64,000 nt of DNA from Methylotuvimicrobium buryatense 5G. Its GTDB lineage: Bacteria > Pseudomonadota > Gammaproteobacteria > Methylococcales > Methylomonadaceae. Under the pieces are notes generated by a model. The model saw only the letters and a list, made by a program, of their open reading frames with translations, was not told the origin of the DNA and ran no database searches. The position numbers and the translations under genes were made by a program. The stretch is from assembly GCF_000341735.1 (NCBI RefSeq), contig NZ_KB455575.1:1668570-1732569 (forward strand). Reading direction: 5' to 3'. Below are positions 27,569-37,370 of this stretch, one piece after another (within the stretch, counting starts at the first letter, position 1; the number at the start of each line of letters is the position of its first letter).

Positions 27569-30504
27569 TAAAGACACAAAGCCACACCGAGGTCGAGCGG
27601 ATAAAAGCATTACACACGCTCGGCATTCTCGATACCGAACCGGAAGAGCGATTCGACCGACTAACCCGCCTGGCCCGGCAGAGCCTCGGCGCGCCTATTG
27701 CGCTGATCGCGCTGGTCGACGAACATCGGCTATGGTTCAAGTCCTGTTTGGGCCTCGACATCACCGAAACGCCACGCGAACTCTCGTTTTGCGCGCATAC
27801 CCTCCTCAAAAACGAAATCTTCGAAGTCCCGGACGCCCGGATCGACAATCGCTTTAATGCACACCCTCTCGTCGCCGGCCCGAGCACTATCCGCTTCTAT
27901 GCTGGAGCGCCGTTATTGACCGAAGACGGCTTGGCTATCGGAACCTTTTGCATCATGAGCCGCGAGCCGAAACGGCTGACGCCGGAACAACGCAAAGTGC
28001 TGAGCGATCTTAGCGCTTGCGCTCAAGATATTGTGAGGCTCGTCGCTCGATCTTTGCTGATTTGCCGTAACATTAGCGACATAAAATCGGCGGAAGCGGC
28101 TCTCGATCGACAAAAACATATAGCCGAGATCATTTCGCGCGCCCAATCTCAATTCATTCTCGAATCGAACCGTAGCCGGGCTTTCGATGACCTGTTGTCG
28201 GACATACTCAATATAACCGATAGCGAATACGGATTCATTGCCGAGATATTACATCGCGAAAACGGAATTCCCTACCTAAAGACTCGGGCGATTACCAACA
28301 TCGCTTGGAACGACGAAACGCGCGCATTTTACGACGCGAATGCGGAGCAAGGCATGGAGTTTTCCAACCTTAAAAATTTATTCGGTACCGTCATCACTTC
28401 TGAAAAACCGCTGATCGCCAACGATCCCGAGCATGACCCGAGACGCGGCGGACTGCCTCCCGGCCATCCTCCGTTGAAAGCCTTTCTGGGCATTCCGATT
28501 CATTACGACCGAAAGCTCGTAGCAATGATCGGCATTGCCAACCGTCCAGGCGGTTACGACTCCGAATGGGTGGAATTCCTGCATCTGTTACTGACGACGC
28601 TAGGTCAATTAATCGAAGCCGCACGCGTCAAACGGCTGCATGATCGAAATCAAGCCGAATTGACGCGCCTATCGCGCGTCGCAAGCCAAACCACCAACGG
28701 CGTCATCATCACCGACACCGAAGGCCGCGTGGAATGGATCAACGAAGGCTTTACCCGGCTTTCAGGCTATCGGTTGGAGGAAATGCTCGGCCGCAGACCC
28801 GGCGACCTACTCCAGGGAGAGCTTACCGACCCGGCAGCCGTTGCCGAGATACATCGGGCGCTGATTGAACGACAACCCTTCAATGTCGATGTCATCAATT
28901 ATCATAAATCCGGCCAAGCCTATTGGGTTCGTATTCAATGCAACCCTCTCTACGATACGCAAGGCGCATTACAAGGTTTCATGGCGATCGAGTCGGATAT
29001 CAGCCGCGAAAAAAACGATGCCGAACGTATTTTGATTAATCAACGCCGGCTTTCAGCAATCATTGAAGGGACTCATATCGGCACCTGGGAATGGAACATT
29101 CAAACCGGGCAAACCGTTTTCAACGAACGCTGGGCCGAAATCGTCGGCTATACCTTAATCGAGCTAGAGCCAATCAGTATCGAAACCTGGCTCAAACTAG
29201 CCCATCCCGACGATTTACAGCAGTCCGAGGACTTACTTCAACGACATTTTTCCGGCGAACTCAAATTCTACGATGTGCAATGCCGAATGCGGCATAAACA
29301 AGGTCATTGGGTATGGGTCCATGACCGAGGCCGCGTCGTTAGCAGGACGAAAGACGGCAAGCCTTTGATGATGTACGGCACGCATGCCGATATTTCCGAG
29401 CAAAAGACGGCCATTCAGGCTTTGAACGAGAGCGAAACCCGGCTACGCGGTCTGTTCGAACTCTCGCCGGTCGGTATCGCGCTCAACGATTACGCCACCG
29501 GCCGCTTCGTCGAGATCAACAATGCCTTGTTGGCGCCGACCGGGTACAGCCGCGAAGAATTTTTGGCACTCAGTTATTTTGAAATAACCCCTCAAGAATA
29601 CGAAGCGCAAGAAAGGCAGCAATCGGAAAGCATGAAGAACACCGGTCGCTACGGCCCCTACGAAAAAGAATACATCAAGAAAAACGGCGACCGATATCCG
29701 GTTTTGCTAAACGGCATGGTCGTCGAAGACTTGTCGGGCAAGAAAATGATTTGGTCGATCATCGAAGATATCTCCGAACGCAAACGCAACGATCGCATGA
29801 AGAACGAGTTCATCTCGACCGTGAGCCACGAATTGCGCACGCCATTGACCGCGATAGCCGGCTCGCTAGGATTGCTGGCCGGAGGCGCCTTGGGCGAACT
29901 CCCCGGCACCGTTGATGAAATCGTAGCGATCGCCTACAAAAACAGTCGGCGCTTGTCCATGCTGATCAACGATTTGCTCGACATGGAAAAATTGATCGCC
30001 GGCAAATTAAATTTCGATCTTCGCCCGCAAGCGCTGATGCCTCTGGTCGAACAAGCTCTCGAGGATAATCAAGCCTATGCGGACCAATTCGGCGTTACCC
30101 TCAGAATAACGCAACGCGATGATGCCTTGCATGTCGATGTCGATGCCCAGCGCCTTCAACAAATCTTCGCCAATTTGTTATCGAATGCGGCTAAATTTTC
30201 CCCAAAAGGCGAAACGGTGGATATCGCCGTTCTGAGTACCGGCAATCTGGCTAGAATCGAAGTCAGCGATCGGGGTTTCGGCATACCGGCCTCATTCCGC
30301 AAACACATTTTTCAAAAATTCGCTCAAGCCGATGCCTCGGATTCCAGAAAAAAAGGCGGCACGGGGCTCGGACTGGCAATTACCAAAGAATTGGTCGAAC
30401 GCATGAACGGCATTATCGGCTACGAATCCGAACCAGATAAAGCCACGACTTTTTTTATTACCTTACCGCTTGTCGCCGGCGACTCGTCAAAAATAGCCTT
30501 ATGA
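27565..30504 (+). CDS. Soluble histidine kinase: GAF-GAF-PAS(3)-HisKA-HATPase
   Basis: 979 residues. The first GAF starts at once (HTLGILDTEPEERFDRLTRL), the second spans about 190-355, and then come three PAS domains with PAC motifs. The kinase has His755 (TVSHELRTPLTAIAG), NLLSNAAKFSPKGE and KKGGTGLGLAITKEL. It has no receiver, so it should phosphorylate a separate regulator, perhaps the lone receiver at 34139 (inference). A TTG start at 27565 overlapping the HD-GYP stop (TTGA) is chosen because homology begins within about 12 residues and no ATG is available nearby. Confidence 0.92.
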   Translation: MIKTQSHTEVERIKALHTLGILDTEPEERFDRLTRLARQSLGAPIALIALVDEHRLWFKSCLGLDITETPRELSFCAHTLLKNEIFEVPDARIDNRFNAHPLVAGPSTIRFYAGAPLLTEDGLAIGTFCIMSREPKRLTPEQRKVLSDLSACAQDIVRLVARSLLICRNISDIKSAEAALDRQKHIAEIISRAQSQFILESNRSRAFDDLLSDILNITDSEYGFIAEILHRENGIPYLKTRAITNIAWNDETRAFYDANAEQGMEFSNLKNLFGTVITSEKPLIANDPEHDPRRGGLPPGHPPLKAFLGIPIHYDRKLVAMIGIANRPGGYDSEWVEFLHLLLTTLGQLIEAARVKRLHDRNQAELTRLSRVASQTTNGVIITDTEGRVEWINEGFTRLSGYRLEEMLGRRPGDLLQGELTDPAAVAEIHRALIERQPFNVDVINYHKSGQAYWVRIQCNPLYDTQGALQGFMAIESDISREKNDAERILINQRRLSAIIEGTHIGTWEWNIQTGQTVFNERWAEIVGYTLIELEPISIETWLKLAHPDDLQQSEDLLQRHFSGELKFYDVQCRMRHKQGHWVWVHDRGRVVSRTKDGKPLMMYGTHADISEQKTAIQALNESETRLRGLFELSPVGIALNDYATGRFVEINNALLAPTGYSREEFLALSYFEITPQEYEAQERQQSESMKNTGRYGPYEKEYIKKNGDRYPVLLNGMVVEDLSGKKMIWSIIEDISERKRNDRMKNEFISTVSHELRTPLTAIAGSLGLLAGGALGELPGTVDEIVAIAYKNSRRLSMLINDLLDMEKLIAGKLNFDLRPQALMPLVEQALEDNQAYADQFGVTLRITQRDDALHVDVDAQRLQQIFANLLSNAAKFSPKGETVDIAVLSTGNLARIEVSDRGFGIPASFRKHIFQKFAQADASDSRKKGGTGLGLAITKELVERMNGIIGYESEPDKATTFFITLPLVAGDSSKIAL

Positions 30505-33500
30505 TTTCGATCGACCGTAAAACCCTTGCGCTTTCCGCGATTTTGGCCTTTCTAGCATGGACCGGCAACTGGCTGAACATGCCGCTTTTCTACGGCGTCG
30601 ATTTCATTTTCGGGTCCATCGCGGCAATGCTTGCCGCGGCTCTACTCGGTCCTGTCGCCACCACGGTCATTGCCGCGGTCGGCGGTCTCTACACCTTGGT
30701 GCTCTGGAACCAACCCTACGCTCTGATCACTTTTACCGCTGAAGCGTTGACCGTGGCATTGCTTTATCGCCGCGGACTGCGTAATTTAATCCTGGCCGAT
30801 CTCGTCTTCTGGGTTTTTCTTGGCCTGCCGTTGATCTTGGTGTTCTATCACGGCATCATCGGCATGGAATGGCAATCGACGCTATTGATTGCGCTTAAAC
30901 AACCGTTGAACGGACTGTTCAATGCCTTGGTTGCCGGCATTATTCTCCTCGTCGTTCAGACAGTATTCCGGTCTACAATGCAATCCGACCGCGTTAGGCC
31001 GTCGTTGTTCGAATTGTTATTCCATGTCTTGTTATGCTCGATACTCTTGGCCGGCGCCATACCGATTATTGTCGAAAGCAACGCCCAACGAGATCGCCAT
31101 GAAGCGTTCATGCTCGAACGGTTGGAACAAATCGCGCAACGAGTCGCTGCCGATATCGCTTCCGTGCCTGGCGTCGAGATTAAGACCTGGCAAAATCATC
31201 TAGCACGAGCGCAACTGTCGCCACAAACGAGCCTGGCCTTGCTAGACCACGATGGACGCGTATTAATCGAGCAGGGTAAATTAGCTGCCATCGACAAGCA
31301 AACCGGCCAAATCAAACCACTCGACAAAGGTCTAGCCATCTGGCTACCATACGGCAAATTGGCCGCCATGGAACGTTGGAAGCGAGGGCGTTACTTGACC
31401 AGCATAGCGCTCACCGGTGTTGCGGATGTCGCGCAAGTGTATATCGAACAAGATGCCGAATCCTTGGTGCTGGATTTCGAAAAAGGCCGCCTGCCGTTGT
31501 TCTTGTCATTGGCGCTGCTATTACTGTCGGGCATTATCGTTTCCTACCTACTAAGCCGCTGGCTGACGCATTCGCTACGCAATCTCGAGGCAGCAAGTTT
31601 CGGTTTGGCCGATGCCATCGGCAACGGTCTCAAACCGAATCTGCCTGCCAGTCCCATCATGGAATACGACAACCTGAGCACGACGTTGAATGAGATGGCT
31701 CAACGCTTGACGGACAGTTTTAACGAGCAATCCGAAATCCTAGCGGGATTAGAACGACAAGTTCAAGCCAGAACGGCCGATTTGAAACAAAATCGCGACC
31801 AATATCAGTCGCTGGTCAACAACATTCCCGGCATCGTTTACCGCTGCAAACTGGACGAGAATTGGACGATGCTCTACATGAGCGCCATCGTCGACAACAT
31901 CAGCGGCTATCCGGCCAGCGACTTTATCGACAACTCGATGCGCAGTTACGCCAGCATTATTCACCCCGACGATACAGAGCGAGTGGAGCGATCGGTTTAT
32001 GACGCGATCGCATCCGGAACCGGGTGGGAATTAGAATACCGAATCCTTCATAAAGACGGATCGATCCGCTGGGCTTACGAGAAAGGAACGGCAATAGCCG
32101 GCATTGCCGGCAATATCGACTTTCTCGACGGCTTTATTCTCGACATCACCGACCGTAAACAAGCCGAAGCTGCGCTTCGTGAAAGCGAAGAAAAACAACG
32201 CCATATAACCGAAAACATCAGAGAAGTATTTTGGCTCCGCAATGCGGATAACGACCGTTTAATTTACATCAACCCGGTCTACGAAAAGATATGGGGCAGA
32301 AGCTGCCAAAGCTTATACGACGACCCGAGCTCTTTCGCCGAATCGATCTTTGAAGACGACAAGCCGGTTTTTTTCCAAAAAATGAACCAATACCGGCACA
32401 GCGGCCAATTCGATATGGAATACCGTATCGCGACTCCGGACGGCAACATCCGCTGGGTACACGCGCAATCTTTTCCCGTTAAAGACGGTAACGGCCAAAT
32501 TATCCGCCACGCCGGACGTGCAGTGGATATCACTGAAAGCATGCGTGCCGAAAGCGAACGCAAACGCGTGACTCATTTGCTGACTAGCGTATTGAATGCG
32601 GCCTCGGAAATGTCGATTATCGCTACCGATGTAGCAGGCATCATCACGACCTTTAATCCGGGAGCCGAACGCATGCTGGGTTTTTCCTCGGCGGAAGTCA
32701 TCGGCAAAAAAACGCCCGCTCTGTTCCATAAGGCCGAAGAAGTCGCGGCACGCGGCCTGGAATTGAGCCAGGAATTCGGTCGCCCGGTAGAAGGCTTTCG
32801 AGTCTTTATCGAAAAACCCGAACAAGAGGGCGCGGAAACTCGCGAGTGGACTTATATTCGCAAGGATGGCCGGCACATTCCGGTATCGCTTGTGGTCACG
32901 ACAATGCGTAGCGATAAGGGCGACGTTACCGGATATCTCGGTATTGCCCAAAATATCACCGAACGTAAGCGAGCCGAAGCCGCGCTCAAAGAACAAAGCC
33001 TACATACCAAAGCCATTCTCGATACTATTGTGGACGGTATTATCACGATCGATCGAACCGGCAAAATCGATTCCTTCAATCCGGCGGCGGAACGAATTTT
33101 CGGCTATCAAGCCGCCGATATCGTCGGTCGTAATATCAACATATTGATGCCTAATCCGCACCGCGACGCCCACGACAGTTATTTACACAATTACCAATCG
33201 ACAGGCATCGCCAAAATCATCGGTATCGGACGAGAAATCGAAGGCCTTCGTAAAAACGGTGAGTTATTCCCAATGGAGTTGGCCATCTCCGAAGTTATCC
33301 TTCAGGGTCAGGCCATGTATGTCGGCATGGTCAGAGACATCACCGAGCGCAAGCGCGTCGACCGCATGAAAAACGAATTCGTTGCCACCGTCAGTCATGA
33401 ACTGCGCACGCCGCTCACGTCGATATCCGGCGCATTAGGCTTGCTTAATGGCGGCGTACTGGGCGAATTACCCAAACCCGTGCTTGAGATAATAAGCATT

Positions 33501-34052
33501 GCCTATGATAATAGTCGACGCTTGGCCGACCTGATCGACGATTTACTCGACATGGAGAAAATCGCAGGCGGCAAGATCCAATTCAATATGCAAAAGCAAG
33601 ATTTGATGCCGTTGATCGAACAGACAGTCGATGCTAACCGAACCTATGGTATCGGACGTCGAGTATCGTTAATACTGACCGGCGAAAGTCCAAAGGTCGA
33701 TATCTATGCGGATGCACAACGTTTACAACAAGTATTATCGAACTTATTGTCCAACGCCGTTAAATTTTCTCCCGATGGAGGCGACGTTTACATCAACGTA
33801 AAACAAATTAACGAATCCATACGGATAACGGTCGCCGACCGTGGTCCCGGTATTCCGGACGGCTTCCGCGATCGTGTTTTTCAAAAATTCGCCCAAGCCG
33901 ACGCTTCGGACACGCGAAAAAAAGGCGGCACCGGATTGGGCCTGGCCATCTCCAGAGAATTGATCGAACGTATGGGCGGCCGGATTGGTTTCGAGTCGAT
34001 CGAAGGCGAAGGCGCAAGTTTCTATTTCGAAATGCCGATATGGAAAGTGTAA
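30501..34052 (+). CDS. Membrane histidine kinase: multi-TM-extracytoplasmic-HAMP-PAS(4)-HisKA-HATPase
   Basis: 1183 residues. An N-terminal group of about six hydrophobic helices (to about 195) is followed by an extracytoplasmic-type region (about 196-330), another membrane helix (LFLSLALLLLSGIIVSYLL) and HAMP. Four PAS domains follow, the last very FixL-like (NILMPNPHRDAHDSYL, KIIGIGREIEG), but Lys replaces the heme His of the FixL PHIIG motif, so heme binding is unlikely. The kinase has His966 (TVSHELRTPLTSISG) and is a close paralogue of the preceding kinase. It overlaps that gene by four bases (ATGA). No receiver is fused. Confidence 0.92.
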   Translation: MISIDRKTLALSAILAFLAWTGNWLNMPLFYGVDFIFGSIAAMLAAALLGPVATTVIAAVGGLYTLVLWNQPYALITFTAEALTVALLYRRGLRNLILADLVFWVFLGLPLILVFYHGIIGMEWQSTLLIALKQPLNGLFNALVAGIILLVVQTVFRSTMQSDRVRPSLFELLFHVLLCSILLAGAIPIIVESNAQRDRHEAFMLERLEQIAQRVAADIASVPGVEIKTWQNHLARAQLSPQTSLALLDHDGRVLIEQGKLAAIDKQTGQIKPLDKGLAIWLPYGKLAAMERWKRGRYLTSIALTGVADVAQVYIEQDAESLVLDFEKGRLPLFLSLALLLLSGIIVSYLLSRWLTHSLRNLEAASFGLADAIGNGLKPNLPASPIMEYDNLSTTLNEMAQRLTDSFNEQSEILAGLERQVQARTADLKQNRDQYQSLVNNIPGIVYRCKLDENWTMLYMSAIVDNISGYPASDFIDNSMRSYASIIHPDDTERVERSVYDAIASGTGWELEYRILHKDGSIRWAYEKGTAIAGIAGNIDFLDGFILDITDRKQAEAALRESEEKQRHITENIREVFWLRNADNDRLIYINPVYEKIWGRSCQSLYDDPSSFAESIFEDDKPVFFQKMNQYRHSGQFDMEYRIATPDGNIRWVHAQSFPVKDGNGQIIRHAGRAVDITESMRAESERKRVTHLLTSVLNAASEMSIIATDVAGIITTFNPGAERMLGFSSAEVIGKKTPALFHKAEEVAARGLELSQEFGRPVEGFRVFIEKPEQEGAETREWTYIRKDGRHIPVSLVVTTMRSDKGDVTGYLGIAQNITERKRAEAALKEQSLHTKAILDTIVDGIITIDRTGKIDSFNPAAERIFGYQAADIVGRNINILMPNPHRDAHDSYLHNYQSTGIAKIIGIGREIEGLRKNGELFPMELAISEVILQGQAMYVGMVRDITERKRVDRMKNEFVATVSHELRTPLTSISGALGLLNGGVLGELPKPVLEIISIAYDNSRRLADLIDDLLDMEKIAGGKIQFNMQKQDLMPLIEQTVDANRTYGIGRRVSLILTGESPKVDIYADAQRLQQVLSNLLSNAVKFSPDGGDVYINVKQINESIRITVADRGPGIPDGFRDRVFQKFAQADASDTRKKGGTGLGLAISRELIERMGGRIGFESIEGEGASFYFEMPIWKV

Positions 34053-34138
34053 AATTCCTGTTTTCGATTGAACAAACGTATCAAACCAAAACGCCTTCGC
34101 TATCCGTAATTAACCCATTCCATCCAGGGAATTCTTTT

Positions 34139-34546
34139 ATGAGCACATTTCAACGCATACTCTATGTAGAAGACGAACCCGACATTCAGACCGTGGCGAA
34201 ACTGGCATTGGAAATGGTAGGCGGCTTCACTGTAAAAATCTGCTCTTCCGGCGAGGAAGCCTTGACCGAAACGGCCGATTTCATGCCGGATTTAATCCTA
34301 CTCGATGTTATGATGCCAGGCATGGACGGCCCGACGACTTTCAATCGTTTACGCGAACAACCTATCATCGCTGAAATTCCGATAGTCTTTATGACCGCCA
34401 AGATTCAACCGTCTGAAATTGCGTATTACAAATCGTTAGGCGCAGTCGATGTCATCGCCAAACCGTTCGACCCGATGACCTTGGCCGACCAAATCCGCAT
34501 AATTTGGGAAAAACGAGAACAAAATGCCCCGATCCAAGCAGTGTGA
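34139..34546 (+). CDS. Single-domain response regulator (receiver only)
   Basis: 135 residues, CheY-like, with YVEDEPD, phospho-acceptor D56 (ILLDVMMPGMDG), MTAK and AKPFDP. The ATG at 34139 is chosen because the receiver fold begins right there (MSTFQRILYVEDEP) after AGGGAA; the frame is open about 33 codons further upstream without homology. It overlaps the next gene by 23 bases. It probably accepts phosphate from the two preceding kinases and passes it to the Hpt of the next protein, a phosphorelay layout (inference). Confidence 0.92.
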   Translation: MSTFQRILYVEDEPDIQTVAKLALEMVGGFTVKICSSGEEALTETADFMPDLILLDVMMPGMDGPTTFNRLREQPIIAEIPIVFMTAKIQPSEIAYYKSLGAVDVIAKPFDPMTLADQIRIIWEKREQNAPIQAV

Positions 34547-36185
34547 TGCCCAGGAACAACTATCGCGATTACGCGCCCAGTTTTTAAAGCGTTTACCGGT
34601 CGAATTAAACAGCTTAAAGGCCATCGCCGAAAACCTGACCAAACCCGGCATCGATGTCGCCGCTCTTAACGAATTGCATCATCGCCTACATAAACTTTCA
34701 GGTTCATGCGGTACATTCGGAGTGCCTGCGCTTGGCAAAGCAGCGCGAATTTTGGAAATCCGCCTCCAAGCATGGCTTGAAGACCGTTCCGGCGAGATCG
34801 ACGATAAAATCCGGCAATCGATTATTAAAGGCATTGGCGCACTTAAAGATGTCATTCAACCGACTGAAAATCAATCGGACGCCTCGCTTGCAATGGCATC
34901 GGACATGCCTATCGACAAGACCGTGCGAGTTTGGCTGATCGAGGATGATGCGGCATTCGAACAAGAGTTGGTTCGCCAATTAGAGTCTTTCAACTTCGAA
35001 GTCCATTTGTTCAAATCTATCCGAGACGCGGAAACCGCCTCGCAATTCGAGCGCCCGGATTTGCTGATCATGAACGTATTATTACATCGCCCGTCCGAAC
35101 AAGACTCCATCCTTCTCCAGGATAGAATCACCTTAAAGTCGCTAGACTGTCCGCTTTTGTTTGTCTCGTCGACCGACGATTTCAACTCGCGGGTTCGCGC
35201 GGCGCGGCTCGGGGCCGAGGGGTATTTTGTCAAACCGGTTGACATCACGATTTTGATCAATCGCATGATGCACATTCTGGAAAAAAGAAGAGCGCCTCCC
35301 CAGCGTGTTTTGATCATCGACGACGACAACGATCTAGCCGCCCACTATCAATTGGTTTTGGCTATCGCTGGCATGCAGGCGGAAGTTTTGCAACAGCCCG
35401 AAGCCGTTATAACCAAAATCGCGAATTTCCGGCCGGAAATAATCTTGTTGGACTTGCATATGCCCAACTTTACCGGTCTCGATCTTGCCGGAGTCATTCG
35501 CCAATACGACGAATGGTCGGGCCTGCCGATAGTCTTTCTTTCCTCCGAAAGCGATCTCGACATACAAATTCTGGCCATGGGCCAGGGGGCCGACGATTTC
35601 TTAATGAAACCGATATCGGATGCGCAATTGATTGGCGCAACACGCGCGCGTATCGAAAGAGCGCGCCGATTGACTTCTCTCATCACTAAAGACAGCCTGA
35701 CCGGCTTATTGAAGCATGCCAGTATCAAAGAAGCAGCCGATTTGGAAACGGCCCAAGCTCAACGTAACGGCAAACCGGTCTCGATCGCGATGCTGGATAT
35801 CGATAATTTTAAATTAGTCAACGATACCTACGGACACACGGTCGGCGATAACGTCATCGCCTCGCTGGCCATGCTGCTACGTCAACGCCTTCGCCATTCG
35901 GACATCATCGGCCGTTACGGCGGAGAGGAATTCGCCGCAGTCCTAGCGGAGTGCGATCAAGACGATGCCTATCGGCTTTTGGACGACATCCGCCATCAAT
36001 TCGCCAATATTCATTTTCAAGCTCGGAACCAACGATTCAACTGTACCGTGTCCATTGGCCTGGCAGACTCGGCGCACTTTCCTCGATTAATCGGAACAGA
36101 ACTCCTTGCCATCGCCGATAACGCGTTATATCAAGCCAAGCGGGAAGGACGCAACAGAACCTGTATCGCCCGCACCATGGAATAA
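34524..36185 (+). CDS. Hpt-REC-REC-GGDEF diguanylate cyclase
   Basis: 553 residues. Hpt with His56 (RLHKLSGSCGTFG); REC1 (about 130-250), whose acceptor position reads LLIMNVLL, Asn instead of Asp; REC2 (about 255-375) with intact ILLDLHMPNFTG; and a GGDEF domain with RYGGEEF and an RxxD inhibitory site (RHSD) five residues before it. Enzymatically active c-di-GMP synthesis is expected. The Hpt-REC-REC module is paralogous to the start of the hybrid kinase at 18452, so the two genes bracket the kinase block. It could be controlled by a phosphorelay through Hpt and REC2. Confidence 0.94.
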   Translation: MPRSKQCDAQEQLSRLRAQFLKRLPVELNSLKAIAENLTKPGIDVAALNELHHRLHKLSGSCGTFGVPALGKAARILEIRLQAWLEDRSGEIDDKIRQSIIKGIGALKDVIQPTENQSDASLAMASDMPIDKTVRVWLIEDDAAFEQELVRQLESFNFEVHLFKSIRDAETASQFERPDLLIMNVLLHRPSEQDSILLQDRITLKSLDCPLLFVSSTDDFNSRVRAARLGAEGYFVKPVDITILINRMMHILEKRRAPPQRVLIIDDDNDLAAHYQLVLAIAGMQAEVLQQPEAVITKIANFRPEIILLDLHMPNFTGLDLAGVIRQYDEWSGLPIVFLSSESDLDIQILAMGQGADDFLMKPISDAQLIGATRARIERARRLTSLITKDSLTGLLKHASIKEAADLETAQAQRNGKPVSIAMLDIDNFKLVNDTYGHTVGDNVIASLAMLLRQRLRHSDIIGRYGGEEFAAVLAECDQDDAYRLLDDIRHQFANIHFQARNQRFNCTVSIGLADSAHFPRLIGTELLAIADNALYQAKREGRNRTCIARTME

Positions 36186-36212
36186 AAAATAAGATCATAA
36201 TCCGGCGAATTA

Positions 36213-36368
36213 TACCCATCACAGATCAAAATTCGGCACCGGGGGGCCGTCAAAGGACGCCGTGAATACGTCCATGTAGGCTCTATGCCAGCATCCATGC
36301 TGGCAAAACCTTTGCCAAGCACCCCGGTGCCTCCTTAGGCAATGCCGAAATTTGAAGTGCGAAAGGTA
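36213..36368 (+). mobile_element. TA-flanked palindromic MITE-like element, copy 2
   Basis: Starts TACCCATC after TA (36211-36212) and ends GAAAGGTA before TA (36369-36370), with the AAAATTCGGCA / TGCCGAAATTT inverted pair inside. It abuts the twin-hairpin repeat that follows without any gap. Confidence 0.82.
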
Positions 36369-36370
36369 TA

Positions 36371-36544
36371 ATCCTTAAAAGAGCTGTTGACATGTGTTGT
36401 AGACCGTTCGTGCTGAGCTAAGTCGAAGCATGAAGGGTCTACAACACTTTCACCGGCTTGGTGAGGCCTCAAACTACCGTTCACCCTTCGACAGGGCTCA
36501 GGGCGAACGGTAGTTTGAGGCTCTCAACTGCTCTTTTTAGGATA
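36371..36544. repeat. Twin-hairpin repeat with 20-bp imperfect inverted ends
   Basis: The ends ATCCTTAAAAGAGCTGTTGA and TCAACTGCTCTTTTTAGGAT are near-perfect inverted repeats. Inside are two hairpins: TGTTGTAGACC/GGTCTACAACA, and a 17-bp perfect stem GCCTCAAACTACCGTTC (36466-36482) with its complement at 36505-36521, around the widespread TTCGACAGGGCTCAGGGCGAA motif. It could end transcription of the kinase block. Confidence 0.7.
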
Positions 36545-37010
36545 ATTTAACTGCGTTATTTAACTCACAAGCAGGGCATATGCCGCACATGTGAGCCATA
36601 TGCCTCACTTCAATTTATCTAAAAAATCAGCTTTCTAATGACAGGCACGCTAAATTCAACGAATATTGATTCCCTCTAGTAGTTTAATTTAAATAGCCTT
36701 TTTAAATTATTAAGCTTGGAAAATGTTTTACTTTTAGAAAATGGCCTTCTTATTGCATAAACTATCTTGGTGTATTGATACAGGGTGTCTATTAATAAAA
36801 GGCGGCCGAGTTAATTGTAATTATTCGTACTTCTTGAACATTTTCCTGGCTTATTGCCCTAAAACAGTTTTTGGGGGCTGAATAGTTACATAATTACAGT
36901 TAACTTATTCAATACCGAGGTAATGCAAACAAATTGAGGTTAATTGTTCAGTCTCCTATCTCAAAAAACAGGTTGATCGCTGAACTCGCTCTTTAATTTA
37001 CAAAATAGGA
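36545..37010. other. AT-rich gene-free region
   Basis: About 465 bases with no reading frame that looks coding on either strand. The composition is markedly AT-richer than the genes around it. Repeated TATGCC words occur near 36580-36600. No RNA gene or promoter was recognised. Confidence 0.5.
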
Positions 37011-37239
37011 CCTGATTAGCAAGTTTCTTCAGCTAAAGCCCAAAAACCAGCATATCCCTAGCACGACGGGGTTTGCAACCCCGTCCTAAACGTTTTGACT
37101 TTGGCCGAAGTTAGCCGAAATGTTTAGGGCAAACCGAAACGTTGGGGACGGGTTAAATAACCCGTCCCGCAGAAGTGGCTACGACTGGTCACTGCTCGGA
37201 CAATTGGCTTCAGCAAGCTGAAGCATCTTGCTAATCAGG
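37011..37239 (+). mobile_element. 229-bp MITE with 13-bp TIRs and 8-bp target duplication, copy A
   Basis: Perfect 13-bp inverted ends CCTGATTAGCAAG / CTTGCTAATCAGG enclose palindromic blocks (ACGGGGTTTGCAACCCCGT and GACGGGTTAAATAACCCGTC). AAATAGGA lies directly on both sides, a clean 8-bp target-site duplication. It carries no gene. It sits about 130 bases upstream of the CorA/MopE-like gene, so it could affect that gene's expression. Confidence 0.88.
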
Positions 37240-37260
37240 AAATAGGAAGGCAGATAAAAT

Positions 37261-37293
37261 TGCAACCATATAGATTCTATCAATTGGGTTGCA
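37261..37293. promoter_or_regulatory. Candidate operator dyad upstream of CorA-like gene
   Basis: TGCAACC (37261-37267) and GGTTGCA (37287-37293) form a 7-bp inverted repeat with a 19-base spacer, about 80 bases before the start codon. It could be a regulator site or part of the promoter region. The family is copper-repressed in methanotrophs, but no copper regulator motif could be named. A good ribosome site, TGGAGA, lies at 37362-37367. Confidence 0.3.
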
Positions 37294-37370
37294 CTGAACA
37301 TTTTTGTTAATCGAAAATATGCCAATGCTAAAAACTAACGCATGGCTATTATTAAAGTAATGGAGAAATA

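Noticed and set aside
33100..33340. FixL-type heme PAS in the kinase at 30501
   Set aside because: The His of the FixL PHIIG heme motif is Lys here (AKIIG), so heme binding is not supported; the similar PAS in the 18452 protein also lacks it.
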